In this document: positions 22,729-34,217 of the stretch, piece after piece
Position numbering within the stretch: position 1 is the first letter of the stretch
How the letters are laid out: each line of letters opens with the position of its first letter
NCBI GenBank assembly: GCA_963210315.1
Contig: OY723297.1
Span: forward strand, 1-64,000
Length of the DNA: 64,000 nt
Direction: 5' to 3'
Source: Rhynchopus euleeides
Lineage: Eukaryota > Euglenozoa > Diplonemea > Diplonemida > Diplonemidae
Program-made: the position numbers and the translations under genes
The notes under the pieces: generated by a model
The model's database searches: none
What the model saw: the letters and a program-made list of their open reading frames with translations, nothing else
Told to the model about the DNA's origin: nothing

Positions 22729-24641
22729 TCAGTTCATTGGCAGGATGACGTGCAGCACCCCTCCGCCCTGGAGGCCCATGTCAACCAGAGTTTTGTCGTT
22801 CTCCCATGCACGGGCACTGTGCACGATGCGCATCAAGTCAACGTCGGCCGCTAGTCCCCACTTGTCCTGCAGGAAGTAGAGGCGTGTGGGCAGTGGAGCG
22901 AGTGACTGGAATGACATGCAAACAGACACGTATCTGGGCGTGAAGGTCTCCGGGAGACATTTTTTCTAACAAATATGGCAACAAGCATGTGCTCCAGTCG
23001 GACATCTGTCCATCTGTCGACGATGGGTGCATGCTGGCATACCTTGATCTTGCGCTTTATGGCGAGCACCGTGTCCTGTACGGGGCACGTCAGATTCAGC
23101 GACTTGCCATCAAGAGACTTGATCTCAATCTGACAGGACGGCGCCGAGGAAGGCTGTGGGGCTGCAGTTTGCTGGGAAGGCTGTGCCGAAGCAGGTGGGG
23201 GCGGGGCCGCACTCGGCTTCGGTGCCGCCTGTGCGTGTGGTATCTCGCTGGCGGGGTGGTTGCTTTGCCGTGACCGTTTCGTCGACGAGCGACGCGATCC
23301 CGAGCTGCTCAGTTGGTGCAGATTCTCTTCCGTCAATCGCGAAGCGTGTGCAGCAGCAGCAGGGCCACTCGGGCCTGTCCGTTGTGTGTTGACGGAGCTG
23401 ACGGGCGTTGCAGTCCGAGGGGGTGCTGGAGGTGTTGGAGGTGCAGGCGCAGGCACAGGGGGCGGTGGCGCCTGAGTTGGCACAGTGGAAACCGGCGGCG
23501 GGGGCGCAGGCACAGTGCTGGTGGGCGCAGCATCGTTCGACTCACGGCTGACTGTCACGCCCACAAGCTCCACCCGGCCTTCAGGCGACTCGCTCCTGAG
23601 GCGCTCCTCCTCCCTGATGTCCCGCCACTGCCGCCACTTGCCGTCCATCTTGCTCCACCCTTCTCCATAGGGACGCCTGTCGCGCGGGCTGTCGGAGGGG
23701 TACCGCCCCAGCTGTGCCTCTTGCTCGGCCTTGGTCCCCACCACACCACGTGACTTGTTGAAGTCAAACTTTTCACAATTCTCTTGGACAGGCTTGAGGT
23801 GGCTGCGGTCGAGATACGCATGCCGCTTCCCTGGCACTGGCGGCCCGCTGTAGCTCTCTGCGTAGGGCTGTGCTGCTTCCGGTGTCCGGGGCGGTGCCTG
23901 GGAGTGTTGGTGGTCCTGCCGCTCTGGTGTCGCAGGGGGCCGTTCCCTCTCCGCCTCCCGCCGTGTCGACCTCTGGCAGCTGCGGCACGCCTCCACAGTC
24001 ACTGTGGCAGGGCCGCTGTCCCTGGCCCTGGACATGTCGAACACAGGGTCGTGCGGTGCACGAGGAGATGCGGGCAGTTGCGGGTGGGACCCACGTGGCG
24101 CGGAAGGATGGTTATGGACAGGGACTGGGATGCCCAGCGGGGACCCACGCCTCGGGGAGACTGAATGCGAGTGGTGTGTCGTGCCCGCCACGCTGCCACG
24201 TGCCTCGCCCTGCTCAGCACCGCACTGCGTGCAGGCGAATCCTGTGGAGGTGCGCAAAAGTGCACCGCCGCACTCGCAAGCAGGCCCACGTGAGGGTGGT
24301 GACCACCGGGAGGTGTCTGGAGTCTTGTGCGGGCGGAGGTTCACTTTGCTCATGGTGGACGGATGAGTCACACGGGAGGTGGCCAACCGCGAAGCCGTGC
24401 GCTCTAGGCTGCTGTACACATGCTCCAGCTGCACCATCGAGTTATCCCCCCCGTACATCCGCGCCCGCGTTGATGCAGTGCTCTGCAGCAGCTGCCAGAG
24501 GATGTTGTCCACAAGCATGATCTTTGTCCTGACCTGCTGAAATGTGTTCATCTTGTGCAGCTCCCCAACGCGGGTTTCGAACTCGGTCCACAGACTCGCG
24601 AACTGGGTGGACACGCGGAGGATAAGGGCACGCTCGTCCAT
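22729..24641 (-). CDS. Proline-rich protein with zinc ribbon and C-terminal ubiquitin-like domain
   Basis: Exons 24641-23043 and 22905-22729 give 591 aa. The donor is GTATGC and the acceptor TTCCAG, phase 0. The splice unites two halves of a beta-grasp: I-E-I-K-S-L-D-G-K-S-L-N-L ... A-I-K-R-K-I-K before it, and R-L-Y-F-L-Q-D-K ... K-T-L-V-D-M-G-L-Q-G-G-G-V-L-H-V-I-L after it. Both align with ubiquitin topology. There is no terminal Gly-Gly, so it is a domain rather than a conjugated modifier. The N-terminal 110 residues are helical. A C-E-C ... C-T-Q-C zinc ribbon lies near residues 125-145. Pro/Ser-rich disordered sequence fills the centre. The overall family is not recognised. Confidence 0.8.
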
Positions 24642-24830
24642 GATGCACAGCCCCCCCTTCCTGCCAAGGGGTGGTGGATGGCTGGGACATGCGCAGGGGT
24701 CGAGAAGCCCGCAACAGAAATAGCGAGATGAGAACGGTGGGGTGGGGGCAACATTCAATGCTGTCTCTGAAGAGAACCTCAGAGCGCATCGTTCGCCACT
24801 GGCCAGTGTGCACGCGGAAGCGGGACACGG

Positions 24831-25524
24831 CTAGTTCAGCATAAAGACACCGCCTTTCCGGTAGAAACCGTTCTTAATGACGGGCTTGCGTCCGAAATTT
24901 GTGAGTGCGCTATTCGTCACAGGCGGCAGCGAGCTGCACTTCCACCCGACACCCTGTGTGTGGTTGGTGAGAAGGATGCAGTACGCTGGATTGTTGTCCA
25001 TACCTGGCTCGATGTCATGGGAGTCTGCTGCTTGTCCTGGGGGGAAACCTTGTTCCGAAGCTTCAGGTACGCCTTACGCCCTGTGCCATCCTTCGAGACC
25101 CCTTCGTACAGCACATCGCGGATGGTGGGATCCATGGAGTGCACCTCCTTGCGTGTCTCGTCGAGGCGGTCCTTCCACCCTGCGGGGAGGTGGTGTGGTG
25201 CAGGGTAGAACGGTTAGGCTTAAGTCACGAGTGGGGACCGAGTGGCGTACAGAGCGCGTCTGGTTGCTGATTGTGGTGATGTGACTTTCTCCTCACACGA
25301 GCGTGCCCGTGCCCACCCCGAGAAAACACCGACCCGTGAAACATACTGGAACACACTGTCTCCTCCATGTGGTCCAAGTGCGGCGCAAACTTCTTCCGCC
25401 ACTCTTCCCTGATGATGTTCTCCTTCGTCACCTGTGCCTTCCAGCACTCCACCGATAGCGTGTTGGTGCCCATGCCCATGGCATGCGTGCAACATTGCTT
25501 GCCCTTCCCATCTTTGTCAGGCAT
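24831..25524 (-). CDS. Small basic protein, possibly CFAP144/FAM183-like ciliary protein
   Basis: Exons 25524-25347, 25179-25004 and 24953-24831 give 158 aa (phase 1, then 0). The donors are GTATGT and GTATGG. The sequence has an E-E-W-R-K-K-F ... W-K-D-R-L helical region. Later comes a G-V-G-W-K ... S-L-P-P motif, then N-G-F-Y-R-K-G-G-V-F-M-L-N at the very end. The spacing of W, GW and the aromatic-rich C-terminus recalls FAM183/CFAP144 axonemal proteins. That is only a loose resemblance by eye. No signal peptide or membrane segment. Confidence 0.7.
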
Positions 25525-25864
25525 GGTGGAGGATAAGGAAACTGTAACTGGGTGTGGCATTGGGTGTGTGGTGTGCATACAGGCACAGGAGCCAGGGCGA
25601 TTTCGATCACACCAGCAAGCAACAAAGCTGAAGCAAGAGAAAAGAACTTCACGCGAGGGGTGCTGACTTTGTTTCGTTTCTACTGAGAGACCCATCTACC
25701 CGAGGATAGGAGCGGAGGAATTGGCGGTGCCGCCAAGCTGCAAGAAATGGATAGCGTTGTGCCGGGTTGTGCCGGGTACATCGAAGAAGGCAGCAACCGC
25801 TGCTGAGAAGCTGAGAAGACCTGAGGCGCTGGAGCTGCAGCTGCAACACCGCACCCAACACCCG

Positions 25865-26958
25865 CTAGTTTTCCTGCGAGGGAAGGTGTGATGCGAGGGC
25901 ACCCTCAAACCATGCATACCGTGAAGTATCGGTGCTTGGTGGCATCTGCTGCGGGGATGCGCTGCCCAGGCTCCCATCGGAGCATGCACTTGAGGAGGCT
26001 GCCGTGGTGGTGGTGGTGGTGGTGGTGGTGGTGGGGAGGGGTGGGGAGAGGTGGAAGCGCGGCCACCCCAAAGGACGAAAGAAACTCAAATGCGGATGTG
26101 AACTGCAACCCCAGTCACTGAAACCCGGCAAGACCAGGCGACATACTCAACACCCGCTGCACCAAGCTTCCCAGTCGGATCCAGGCGCGTCGAAGCGGTG
26201 TACGGCGCCAGAAGTTCGTCCCTTCGGAGCATATCAGTTGACAGTGGGTACTTCCGCATGCTGGGCCACAGGTCGTCGGACGGCGTCCCAAGGCCTTTGA
26301 AGATCCGCAGCAGCTGGTCCTGCTCGTTGTTCCCCGCAAACAGGGGCATGCCTGTCGCTGTCTCGTAGAAGATGCACCCGACGGACCAGAGGTCCACCCC
26401 GGTGCAGAACGTGTTGGAGCCCAGCAGGATGTCGGGCGCACGGTACCACAGCGTCACCGCCTCGCTGTTCTCACGCCTGATGGGAATCCCCACGGCACGT
26501 GCCAGCCCAAAGTCTGCGATCTTCAGGGTGCCCTTCTCAACAAGCAGGTTCTGCGGCTTCAGGTCGCGGTGGAGAACAGAACGGTAGTGGCAGTAGGCAA
26601 TGCCGTTCAGCAGCTCGAACAGGAAGTGGCGGACAAGCCCTGCCTCCACCTGGCCCTGGTTGACCTCGATGAACTTCTTCAGGTCCTGCTCCAAGTACTC
26701 AAAGACAAGAGTCAGCTTCTGAGGTGTGTATATCACGTCGATGAGCTTCACAATGTTCGGGTGATTCAACTCCTTCAGCAGCGAGATCTCGCGGATGGCA
26801 GAGCACGGCACGCCCTCCTCATCCGCCTCGATGCGGATGCGCTTTAGCGCCACAAGCTCTCCGCTGTCCTTGTCCTTGGCCTTGTGAACAATCCCAAAGG
26901 CGCCCTCCCCGATCTTGTCGAGCTTTGTGTACTTCGTGGGTGCCATTGTGGTGGCCAT
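25865..26958 (-). CDS. Cyclin-dependent kinase, CDK1/CRK2-type, lacking classical regulatory sites
   Basis: Exons 26958-26147, 25998-25920 and 25873-25865 give 299 aa, the normal CDK1 length. The last exon is only 9 nt and ends the protein as F-T-E-N, like apicomplexan PK5. Cyclin-binding helix PCSAIRE 51-57, lysine K39, HRDLKPQN 130-137 and DFG 149-151 are intact. The inhibitory pair normally T14/Y15 is A20-F21 (GEGAFG). The activating-loop Thr (T160/161 equivalent) is Asn164 within [11 protein letters not shown]. The enzyme should still bind cyclin, but Wee1/Myt1- and CAK-type control of these residues is not possible. A GGT microsatellite lies in intron 1. A second in-frame ATG at codon 6 is an alternative start. 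Confidence 0.92.
26004..26036. repeat. GGT/ACC microsatellite in CDK intron
   Basis: About ten GGT triplets on the plus strand, which read CCA on the minus strand and form the pyrimidine-rich tract before the acceptor of CDK exon 2. Confidence 0.85.
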
Positions 26959-27730
26959 CTTGCCAGCACCCCCTTCCGCCTGTGGGAGAGGTCTGCAGCC
27001 TTGTGGTTATAATGGTGCATCAATGAACATGATGAATTGAAAAACTGAAAAAAGGTCGCTGAAAGGCCACGATGTTTGGTGAGGGATGGGGGGCCAGGCA
27101 CGGCTCTGAATACACCGAACTTCGTTCCTTTTCGTGTCCCCACCGTGTTGCCGCCAATGGTCACTTTGCTTCTTCCAATGTGCGCAATGGTTCAACGTAT
27201 GCCCTTGCCTTTGTGCCCTGGGACACCCGGCCTGCGCTGCCAATGCCACGGGGCCATTCGTTCGTGCCGCGGTCTGTCATTTTTTGCCTGAACCTCTTCT
27301 CCTGGATACTGCTATGTTTGATGAAACGAAAAACAAAATAGACGGGAAACGCAAACAAAAAAAATCCACCCCACCCACCCCCCAAGGATTGGCCACAAAA
27401 GGAGCCCCTCTTTTGATGTTGACGCTTCCCTTGATGACGCACTGCAACTTTGCGATGATGCAGGGTTGACGAACAGTCACTGACACAAACCAGATTTGAC
27501 TTCCCCAAGAAGAACACACACAGACACAGCCGCAGATCCTGGCAGAACATCTGGACCTGAAAAAATGGAGCCACAGTATCTGCACACAACCGGCGCCGCT
27601 TTGGTTAGACTACGACGTCACGCTGCCTGCCTTCTGCACAGCTGCTATGCTGTGGGAAGAGGCAATGCCGCTGGATTGCAGGAGAGGAGAGATGCGGTGC
27701 GAGCCATCCTGAGGTGGGCTCTGCTCGGCC
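26959..27730. other. Spacer between PWP1 and CDK genes, with GGAAGCGTCAA motif
   Basis: 770 bp with no coding signal. It includes T-rich and A-rich stretches near 27340-27370. One copy of the dispersed minus-strand motif GGAAGCGTCAA is at 27419-27429, about 460 bp upstream of the CDK start codon. Confidence 0.5.
27419..27429 (-). promoter_or_regulatory. GGAAGCGTCAA motif, occurrence 1
   Basis: Spacer upstream of the CDK gene. One of four copies in the window, all on the minus strand. Confidence 0.4.
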
Positions 27731-29374
27731 TTATGTGAAGGCACTCTGCACGTCGTCCGTCACGCAGTACACAAGCGGCTTGCCAGAGTCGCCCGACGCC
27801 AGCAGGTAGGTGGGCTTGTCGGCAGAGAACTGCAGGGAGAAGACACGCCCCTGCTGCAGGTCGCGCGACACAATCAGGGACGGGTCGCTGCGCACGTCCC
27901 ACAGCTTGATCTGCTTGTCGCTTCCTGCTGTCGCGATCAGGCCTTCCACACTCGGGTTCACGGCAAGGCCGCCTGCCTCGCCCTGGTGCGCCTGAACCTT
28001 CCACACGTGGTTCTTCGGGGACCTGAGGTCGTAGTGGCGCAGCTCCCCGTTGTCGGTGGTGATCCAAGCCTTCGACTCGTCGAAGGGCGACAGCACAACG
28101 CTCTGTGGATGGGTGACGAGTGATGCGCGTGACAGGCGTAGGTTTCCAAAGAACGGCGAGTGTCCTCGGACAGCCCTACTCTGTCGTAGAAGATGGCATG
28201 CATACCTCGGGTGCGGCACCGAGGCGCACCTTACCCTGCACCTTCTGTGTGCGGCAGTCGAGCACTTGCACAGTCTGGTCGAAGCTCCCTGTGAGCAGCG
28301 ACTGCGGGCTCTGCTTCAGCCACTCCATGGTTTGCACCGGTGCCTGTTGGTCGTCGGGTGGTGGGTTCCGCAAGGGCGTGTCCTGGCAAGCCATACCTCG
28401 TGGTGTTTGGAAGTGAGCAGGTTCTCGCCAGTGCCCAGGTCCCAAAGCTTCACTGTGCAGTCCGCAGACCCGGACGCCAGAACCTTGCCTACGCTCGTGT
28501 TCCACCTGTGTGGCGAAGATGCAAAGGCACAGGTGGTTTAGACATACTTCGTGCACAGCACGGCATCCGTGTGCGAAGACTTCTTCAGCATGCCAGGGGT
28601 GAGGGTCTTCGACCTGTAGTTGTCGGATTCCCGCTTGCACCCACCGAGGGTGACCGACGGGTCCGGCTGGTCCGTCACATCCAGGTCCCACACCTCGATG
28701 AAGGGCAGGAAAGTGGAAACAGCGGCAAAGGAACCGTCCTCCACAACCTCGCCGGCTTTGCGCCCGACACGGCTCCAGGACACGGAGAGGGGGATGGCCG
28801 GCAGCATCATGTCGTGGTGCAGGTAGATGTTCTCCCTGTCGTCGTCGTAGATGTACACCTCAAGGGTCGACTGCCCAGAGCGGCGCTGGTGCGTGCAGAG
28901 GAACACACAGTCGTCAGGCTTGATCTGCAGGTCGTTAATTTCACTCTCGTCGTCAGACTCGATGTTCTGCACACCGTCGACACCCTGCACAGGCACGTCC
29001 AGGGTCGGGCCGTCGTACCCGTCGATGTCAGCACCGTCATCCTCGTCGTCGTCGTCGTCGTCCATCTCAGGAACCTCCTCCGCTTCAGGGAGGGGCTCCT
29101 CGCCAGGGTCGACCTCCTCTTCGTCGGACCCCATGCCCTGCTCCTCCTTCTCCACCTCCGCCTCCGCAGCAAGCATTGCCGCCTTGTTCCGCGCACGCGC
29201 CAGCTCCTCCTCCGTGGCCTGGTACTTCTCAGGCATCTGCAAGGGGGAGGGTCAGCAGCACACACGGCATCAGAACCATACCTGCTTGCATGCGCCCTGC
29301 GGGATCCACACACCACATGTCAGCCCCGACGGGCCCATGTCCATGTCCTGAGGCTGGTCATCCTCCATGTCCAT
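27731..29374 (-). CDS. PWP1: Periodic tryptophan protein 1 (WD40 ribosome-biogenesis factor)
   Basis: Exons 29374-29282, 29236-28548, 28505-28397, 28343-28206 and 28102-27731 give 466 aa in frame (phases 0, 2, 0, 0); human PWP1 is 501 aa. The N-terminus matches the family: G-L-T-C-G-V-W-I-P-Q-G, then an acidic Asp/Glu domain. The I-K-P-D-D-C, Y-L-H-H-D and P-F-I-E-V-W-D-L-D-V motifs follow. WD40 blades are clear: L-A-S-G-S-A-D-C-T-V-K-L-W-D-L, L-L-T-G-S-F-D-Q-T-V, A-T-A-G-S-D-K-Q-I-K-L-W-D-V. PWP1 is a nucleolar protein that supports rRNA transcription and ribosome assembly. All introns are short with GTATG donors. Confidence 0.93.
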
Positions 29375-29697
29375 TGTGCTGGAGGTTGCCCAGGGAGGGT
29401 CGTGTAGTGCCTCGGACGGCCTCCTGGTGCAGGGGAGTTTGCCTTGTCGGCAGAAACGTGAAAAGGTGAAAAAAACTGTTGCTGGACAGCGCGCGTGGTT
29501 GGCTTGGGGCTGCACAGGAAGTCACAAAGTGCACAGACAAAATACTTTGGGCAATTGAAGGAGACGGGGGCTGGGGGTTGGTGGCAGGTGTAGGACCATG
29601 CAGGGCAGATGCTGAGAACTACTGAGGGTGCGTCTGGCATCAGGCACGGCGAGAGATCACCCTGGCACCGTGCAAACAGATGCACGCAACGAGGGGA
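29375..29697. other. Spacer between Era-type GTPase and PWP1 genes
   Basis: About 320 bp that holds the 3' end of the GTPase transcript and the promoter of the PWP1 gene. No defined element recognised. Confidence 0.4.
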
Positions 29698-31168
29698 CTA
29701 AACGAACAGGACATTAAAATCCTCAGCGTTAAACCGCCAATGAGGTTTGAAATGTCCGTAAGGGTTGTCAAGGGTCCAGCTCCTGAGATCCGTCTTCTGG
29801 ATGTGATAGTGTAGCTTGATCTTTTCGCGCTTGATTTGCGAAGGGACGTTTTGATGCAGCCGTTTTGTGATTGTGCTCAGTTTCTGTGTTCCAGGGGGTT
29901 TTGGGTGTGTCGCCCCTGCTTGTGCCAAACTGCATACCTCAATGAGCTGGGTCAGTAGGTGAGTATCACCCACTGTGATGACGACGTCGATGTGCGTCAC
30001 CTCCGTTCCACCATCTTTATCGACAGTATCCGCCCACCCGACCACACGTGCCGTAAGATACTGCAGGAGGGGTTGATTGGGACAGTGACACACATTGCTG
30101 TACACATCATCATACCTTTGCCGAGATGTTCCGCTCAGTGCGGATGTCCCTCATGCAATACTCAAGAACACGGTTCTCTACAATCTCAGGAAGGGTCATG
30201 TCTGTCACCGCACCTTCCGGGAAGCTGTGGGGGCCTGACTGGCAGTGGTCCAGCAGACACTTCCGGAGGTGCACAAAGGTCGACTTCATGTCCCGGCTGA
30301 CAGAATACACGCCGTCAAACGCCACAGGAGAGGTGGCCAGGATCTCCTGGTACATCGCCTTCGAGGATACAGTGAACTTCTCCGGCGCAAGGTCTAGTCT
30401 TGTCATGACCGCAAACACCTTTTTTTTCACATCCAAGGCATCGAGCCTTGCTTGCAGCTGTGAAAGGAGGCGCTCGTCCTCCTCGCTCAGCCGTGCAGCC
30501 GCCCCATCCAGGACAAGGAGCACAGCGTCAGCGGAGTGCAGAGCCTCCCACGAGGCCTCTGTTGTCAAGAGCCTTCGGGTTGTCTCCTTGAAGGCCAAAG
30601 GAGATGGTCGGTATGACTTTTCCTCGAGCTGCGGCAGCTTCGGGCACAAAGGGGGCGTATCCAGTAGCAGCAGCTGCCGGTTGCCCTGCGTCGTCACACC
30701 CAGCGTGTAGGACCGGGAGGTGAAGGGGCGCGGCGACACCGGGCAGATGTGGTCAGCCACTAGGTTGTTCACCAGGTAGCTCTTTCCGATGTTGGGCCTG
30801 CCAATCACCGCCACCTTCAGGATGTGCGGGTCCTCAGGCTGCTTGAAAACAGGCCGGCGCGTCTCCTGGACTGCCTTCGGGGTGAAGATCTCATGCACAG
30901 CACGGAAGTGCTCCCCTCCCTCCGCCACCCTCTGCTGCAGGGTGGGCAGCCGTGACGCGTCATCCACCTCGCCTGCTGCGAAGCCGCTGCCCGACATGGA
31001 GGACAGCACCTCACGCTGGTGCTGGCGCTTCTCCTGCAGCTGTGCGTAGGCCATCTTGATCTTCTGCCCCACCTCGCGGCCCACCTGCGGCTCGATCGGG
31101 TCCGACCCGGAGACACGCCGCACCTGGCGGGACAAAACCAACACCCGATGACATGGTGTGCCTCTCAT
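29698..31168 (-). CDS. Era-type GTPase (ERAL1-like), probably organellar
   Basis: Exons 31168-30116, 30060-29938 and 29883-29698 give 453 aa (all phase 0); ERAL1 is 437 aa. The N-terminus is short and basic (MRGTPCHRVLVLSRQVRRVS), like a mitochondrial presequence. G1 is G-R-P-N-I-G-K-S near residue 125. G3 is D-T-P-P where D-T-P-G is usual. G4 is T-R-L-D where N-K-x-D is usual. The C-terminal exons carry a diverged KH-like region (T-H-I-D-V-V-I-T-V, then K-L-S-T-I-T-K-R-L). Era proteins assist small-subunit rRNA assembly. The degenerate G3/G4 raises doubt about normal GTP specificity. An upstream first exon cannot be excluded because a CAG acceptor lies near the start. Confidence 0.85.
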
Positions 31169-32333
31169 CGGGCTGTCGCCCGAAGAGGCCCCTGTTGGTG
31201 GTTTGATGTTTGGTGCTGTGGGTGTGAGCAGTTTGTTGCATCGTCAATACTCCCGACTTGTGCAGGGGTGGTGGCAAGCCACTGGGGGGGGGGGGCAGAA
31301 GCGTTCTTCGTCCTCAACCAGATGCCGCCTAAGGCATCACCATCCTCCCCCCTCTGCCCAACAGTCTTCGTGGGCAGACTGGGGACTAAGGGTTTTGACA
31401 CAACGCGAGGCAGCACCACCTGCCTCCGCACCCGACACCCCCACCCCACCCCAACCCCCCCACCCCACTCCAGACGTCAACACGGAACGGGAGATGCGGG
31501 GGAAAAAAAACTCGGAACCCCCCCAAAAAAAAAGCCGAACAGAACGGGAAGGGCACAAATAGACTGAGAACCTGGAAGAGCGGGGTGGGGGGGGAAACAC
31601 CTGGCTGGAAAGGAATGATTCCGTTTCGCCGAGAGGGCGTCCCCTCCCCACCCCCCCCCCCCCCTTCCTAGCACTGAATGTGAATAGGGGTGGGGCAACA
31701 GAGGGAAGGTGTGTGGTGTGTGCCACAAGGCCCTGATGCACTGCTGGTGGCGTCAACGCGGCTGTCACGACTGCCACACCCACTGCTGTGATCGGGAGTG
31801 GCACACAGCCCCCCGTGTAAGTTGCAGGCAAGGTCGCATAAGGAATAGTAGATCCGGGGAAGCGTTGAGAAAGCCCGCCCCGGCGGTGTGGGCAAGAAGG
31901 AAGTGGAGTGGGTGTTTGTGTGTTTGTTTGAAACCAGTGTTTGCGTGGCGTGCCTCAGTCTGGCAGAGAGAGTCGTCAAGAGTACTGAACACAGGGAGAG
32001 GGGGTGTTGCGCATGCATGCACACAAGTGTGGCTTGCAAAGGGGAAACCTGGACAAATGGCACTCGGGGAGCGAGACCGAGAGAGCATATGGGCCAAAGG
32101 GGAGCAGAGGGGGGACGAGAGAGAGAGAGAGATCTGGGCTTTGGCGAGGGGGTTGGGGGGGTGGCCCAAAATTCCCCCCACTCACCCACCCACCCCCAGA
32201 ATGCCAGAACCGCCCGGAAAGAGTGTTCTGCAAGAGGTGTTTGGAACGGGAAGGGGAAGGGGGGGCCAGTGGTTTTGAGCACAGTTTGTTGAAAAGACGG
32301 AGGGTGGAGCCCCCCCCACCCCTGGGAGGGGGT
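31169..32333. other. Low-complexity spacer with poly-G/C and GA repeats
   Basis: 1.17 kb containing G9 near 31287, C-runs near 31650, A-runs near 31503-31533, and a GA repeat near 32119-32132. Open frames here are compositional. I see no splice-signal-bounded coding segment. Confidence 0.5.
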
Positions 32334-33942
32334 CTATGTTGTGTTGGCGCATGACTGTGCGTGCGCCTCCCTCTCTCTCTGCATCACCGCCTCGCGCGTC
32401 TGTCGCCGCACCCCACAGTGCGGGCAACACAGCATGCGTGCATACCTCGTTTCACGGGGGTCGTCCTCGCCCTCACGCTCGCGCTTCGGGCGTCGCTGGA
32501 ACTCTTCCAGCTGCCTGTCAAGCTCGTCACGCGATGACTTCAGCTGTGATGTGGGGTGCAGGTGATCAACGGCGGGCTGGCGTTGCCAGCATCCGCCGGC
32601 CCCCCTCTGATGAGCTGCGCACGTCATGCGACCTCGCAGTGCCACACCCTCGGCATACCAGCATCGCTGAGTGCGGCAGGGCTGCGGGGGAGGACACGCT
32701 GCCGAAGGGCTCGCCCGCAACAGGCCTCGGGGGCCCAGCGACGGGCGTGTCCTTCTTGGGCGTGCCCCTGTTCTCGGGGAAGTTGACGACGAAGCAGTCG
32801 TCGTCACCCTCGTCGCTGCCGCACCCCTCCTCCTCCGGCACCGGCACCCCCGCCACCTGCTGCTGCGTCTCAGGCGCTTGCCGCTCCAACGCCGCCGCCA
32901 CCACGCCGAGCGGCTTGGGCTGCGCGCGTGCCTGCATGCCCACACCCACCCCCGCCTGTTTGTACATCGACAGGCGTGCCGAGAGTGCCGACACAGACAT
33001 CGGGTCTTCCACAACAGGAAGCATCGGCGGCGAAGTCGCCTCGACAGGGCTCAGCAGGGGCTGCACGGCTGAGGGGGTCCTGGGGCTCAGGAGGCTCTGC
33101 ACGCTCGCCTGGGGGCTGCTCAGGTTCGCCACCATCGACGGCAGCGATGTGGGCGTGTTGGGGGGCGTGCCGAGGGACGACGCCTGCATCGGGGAGAGCG
33201 GCGTGGGCCGCCTGTCGGCCACCGCGCCCCCACCCGCCTTTGCCAGCAGGGTCGACAGCAGCAACGGGTTCAGCTGCAGCGGCTTGTCAGCCGGCGGGGG
33301 TGCAACGCTGGGCTGCAGGGGGGGCTGCACACCGGGCGCGACATGCGCCCCGTGTGTGCCGCGCTGCCTGAGACTCTCCATCAGCGTGCTGACGACACTC
33401 TCTCGCCGCCTCTGCTGGTACTGCAACTGAGGGTCCTGGCCTAGCGTGTGCTCTGGGAGGCCCGGTTGCGCGCACCCGTTTGGCTGTCAGAATGAGAAAG
33501 GTGTTGTGCTGTGCACGCCGCATGCTTGTGCCGACGGGACACACCTGGCTGAAAGGCTTGCAGGCCTCAGGAACCTTAGGGGCATGCCGCTTCATCTGCA
33601 TCTCGTGCGCCTTGGCAGCATCGAGCGAGCTGAGCTTCATCACAGCCTGCAACAGGGTGCAACGGTGCGCTGATGTGGCACGTGTGGCAGACCTGTTTGA
33701 GCAGGGCAGCGCGCTGCGAACTCTGCCATCTTGAGAAGGTATCCAGGTCCGGGGCCTGCAACGACCTGTGGGGGCAAGGCAGGGGGTGAGGGTAGGGGGT
33801 AGGGCCGGCAGGAGCCACGGCTGACCATCATCAGGACCGCGTACCCATTGAGGCTACCGAGAAGCGTCGAATCTCGGCTCAGATCATCCAGCCCGACTTC
33901 CTGCAAGCGGGGCGGAGGGGCAGGGGGCAGATGGTCGGGCAT
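32334..33942 (-). CDS. C2HC zinc-finger protein with long disordered region, 5 exons
   Basis: Exons 33942-33826, 33755-33693, 33646-33545, 33483-32659 and 32543-32334 join in phase 0 to 438 aa. The N-terminal 130 residues are conserved-looking: L-N-G-Y-A-V-L-M-M, then a helix F-S-R-W-Q-S-S-Q-R-A-A-L-L-K-Q, then K-L-S-S-L-D-A-A-K-A-H-E-M. The middle is Pro/Ser-rich. The last exon is charged and ends with a C2HC finger: C-P-H-C, then 12 residues, H, 3 residues, C. That finger includes a GTATG inside an AGG-TAT codon pair. I do not read it as a donor, because splicing there would destroy the finger. Exon 1's donor (GTCAGC) is atypical and the least certain junction. Family unknown; nucleic-acid or protein binding is likely. 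Confidence 0.75.
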
Positions 33943-34206
33943 TGTGGTACTTTAACGGCAAAATTGGTGGCAAAGGAAGACACCAAGCCATACGTTCTGT
34001 GGCCTGTGATCCGGGACGCCCACTGCAGGGTTGATGGAAGTCGGTAAGCTCCCCTGCACTCCGCCCAGAAAGCTGCTATTGAACATCTCTCCCTTTCGTG
34101 TTGTGTACTGTGTGAGTGGAATGATGTCGCTGTGCCGAAGTTTAAAAAAAGTGAAATTTCAACTCTGCCCGCTCTTTCTCTCCTGTTTGATACTTCGTTT
34201 GATGAG

Positions 34207-34217
34207 TTGACGCTTCC
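34207..34217 (-). promoter_or_regulatory. GGAAGCGTCAA motif, occurrence 2
   Basis: About 265 bp upstream of the C2HC zinc-finger gene start, preceded by TGT. Confidence 0.4.

Noticed and set aside
28340-29407. 355-codon plus-strand open frame
   Set aside because: Antisense shadow of PWP1 exons.
32430-32460. GTATG donor in the last C2HC exon
   Set aside because: Splicing there would remove the C-x2-C...H-x3-C finger, and no suitable downstream exon is present.
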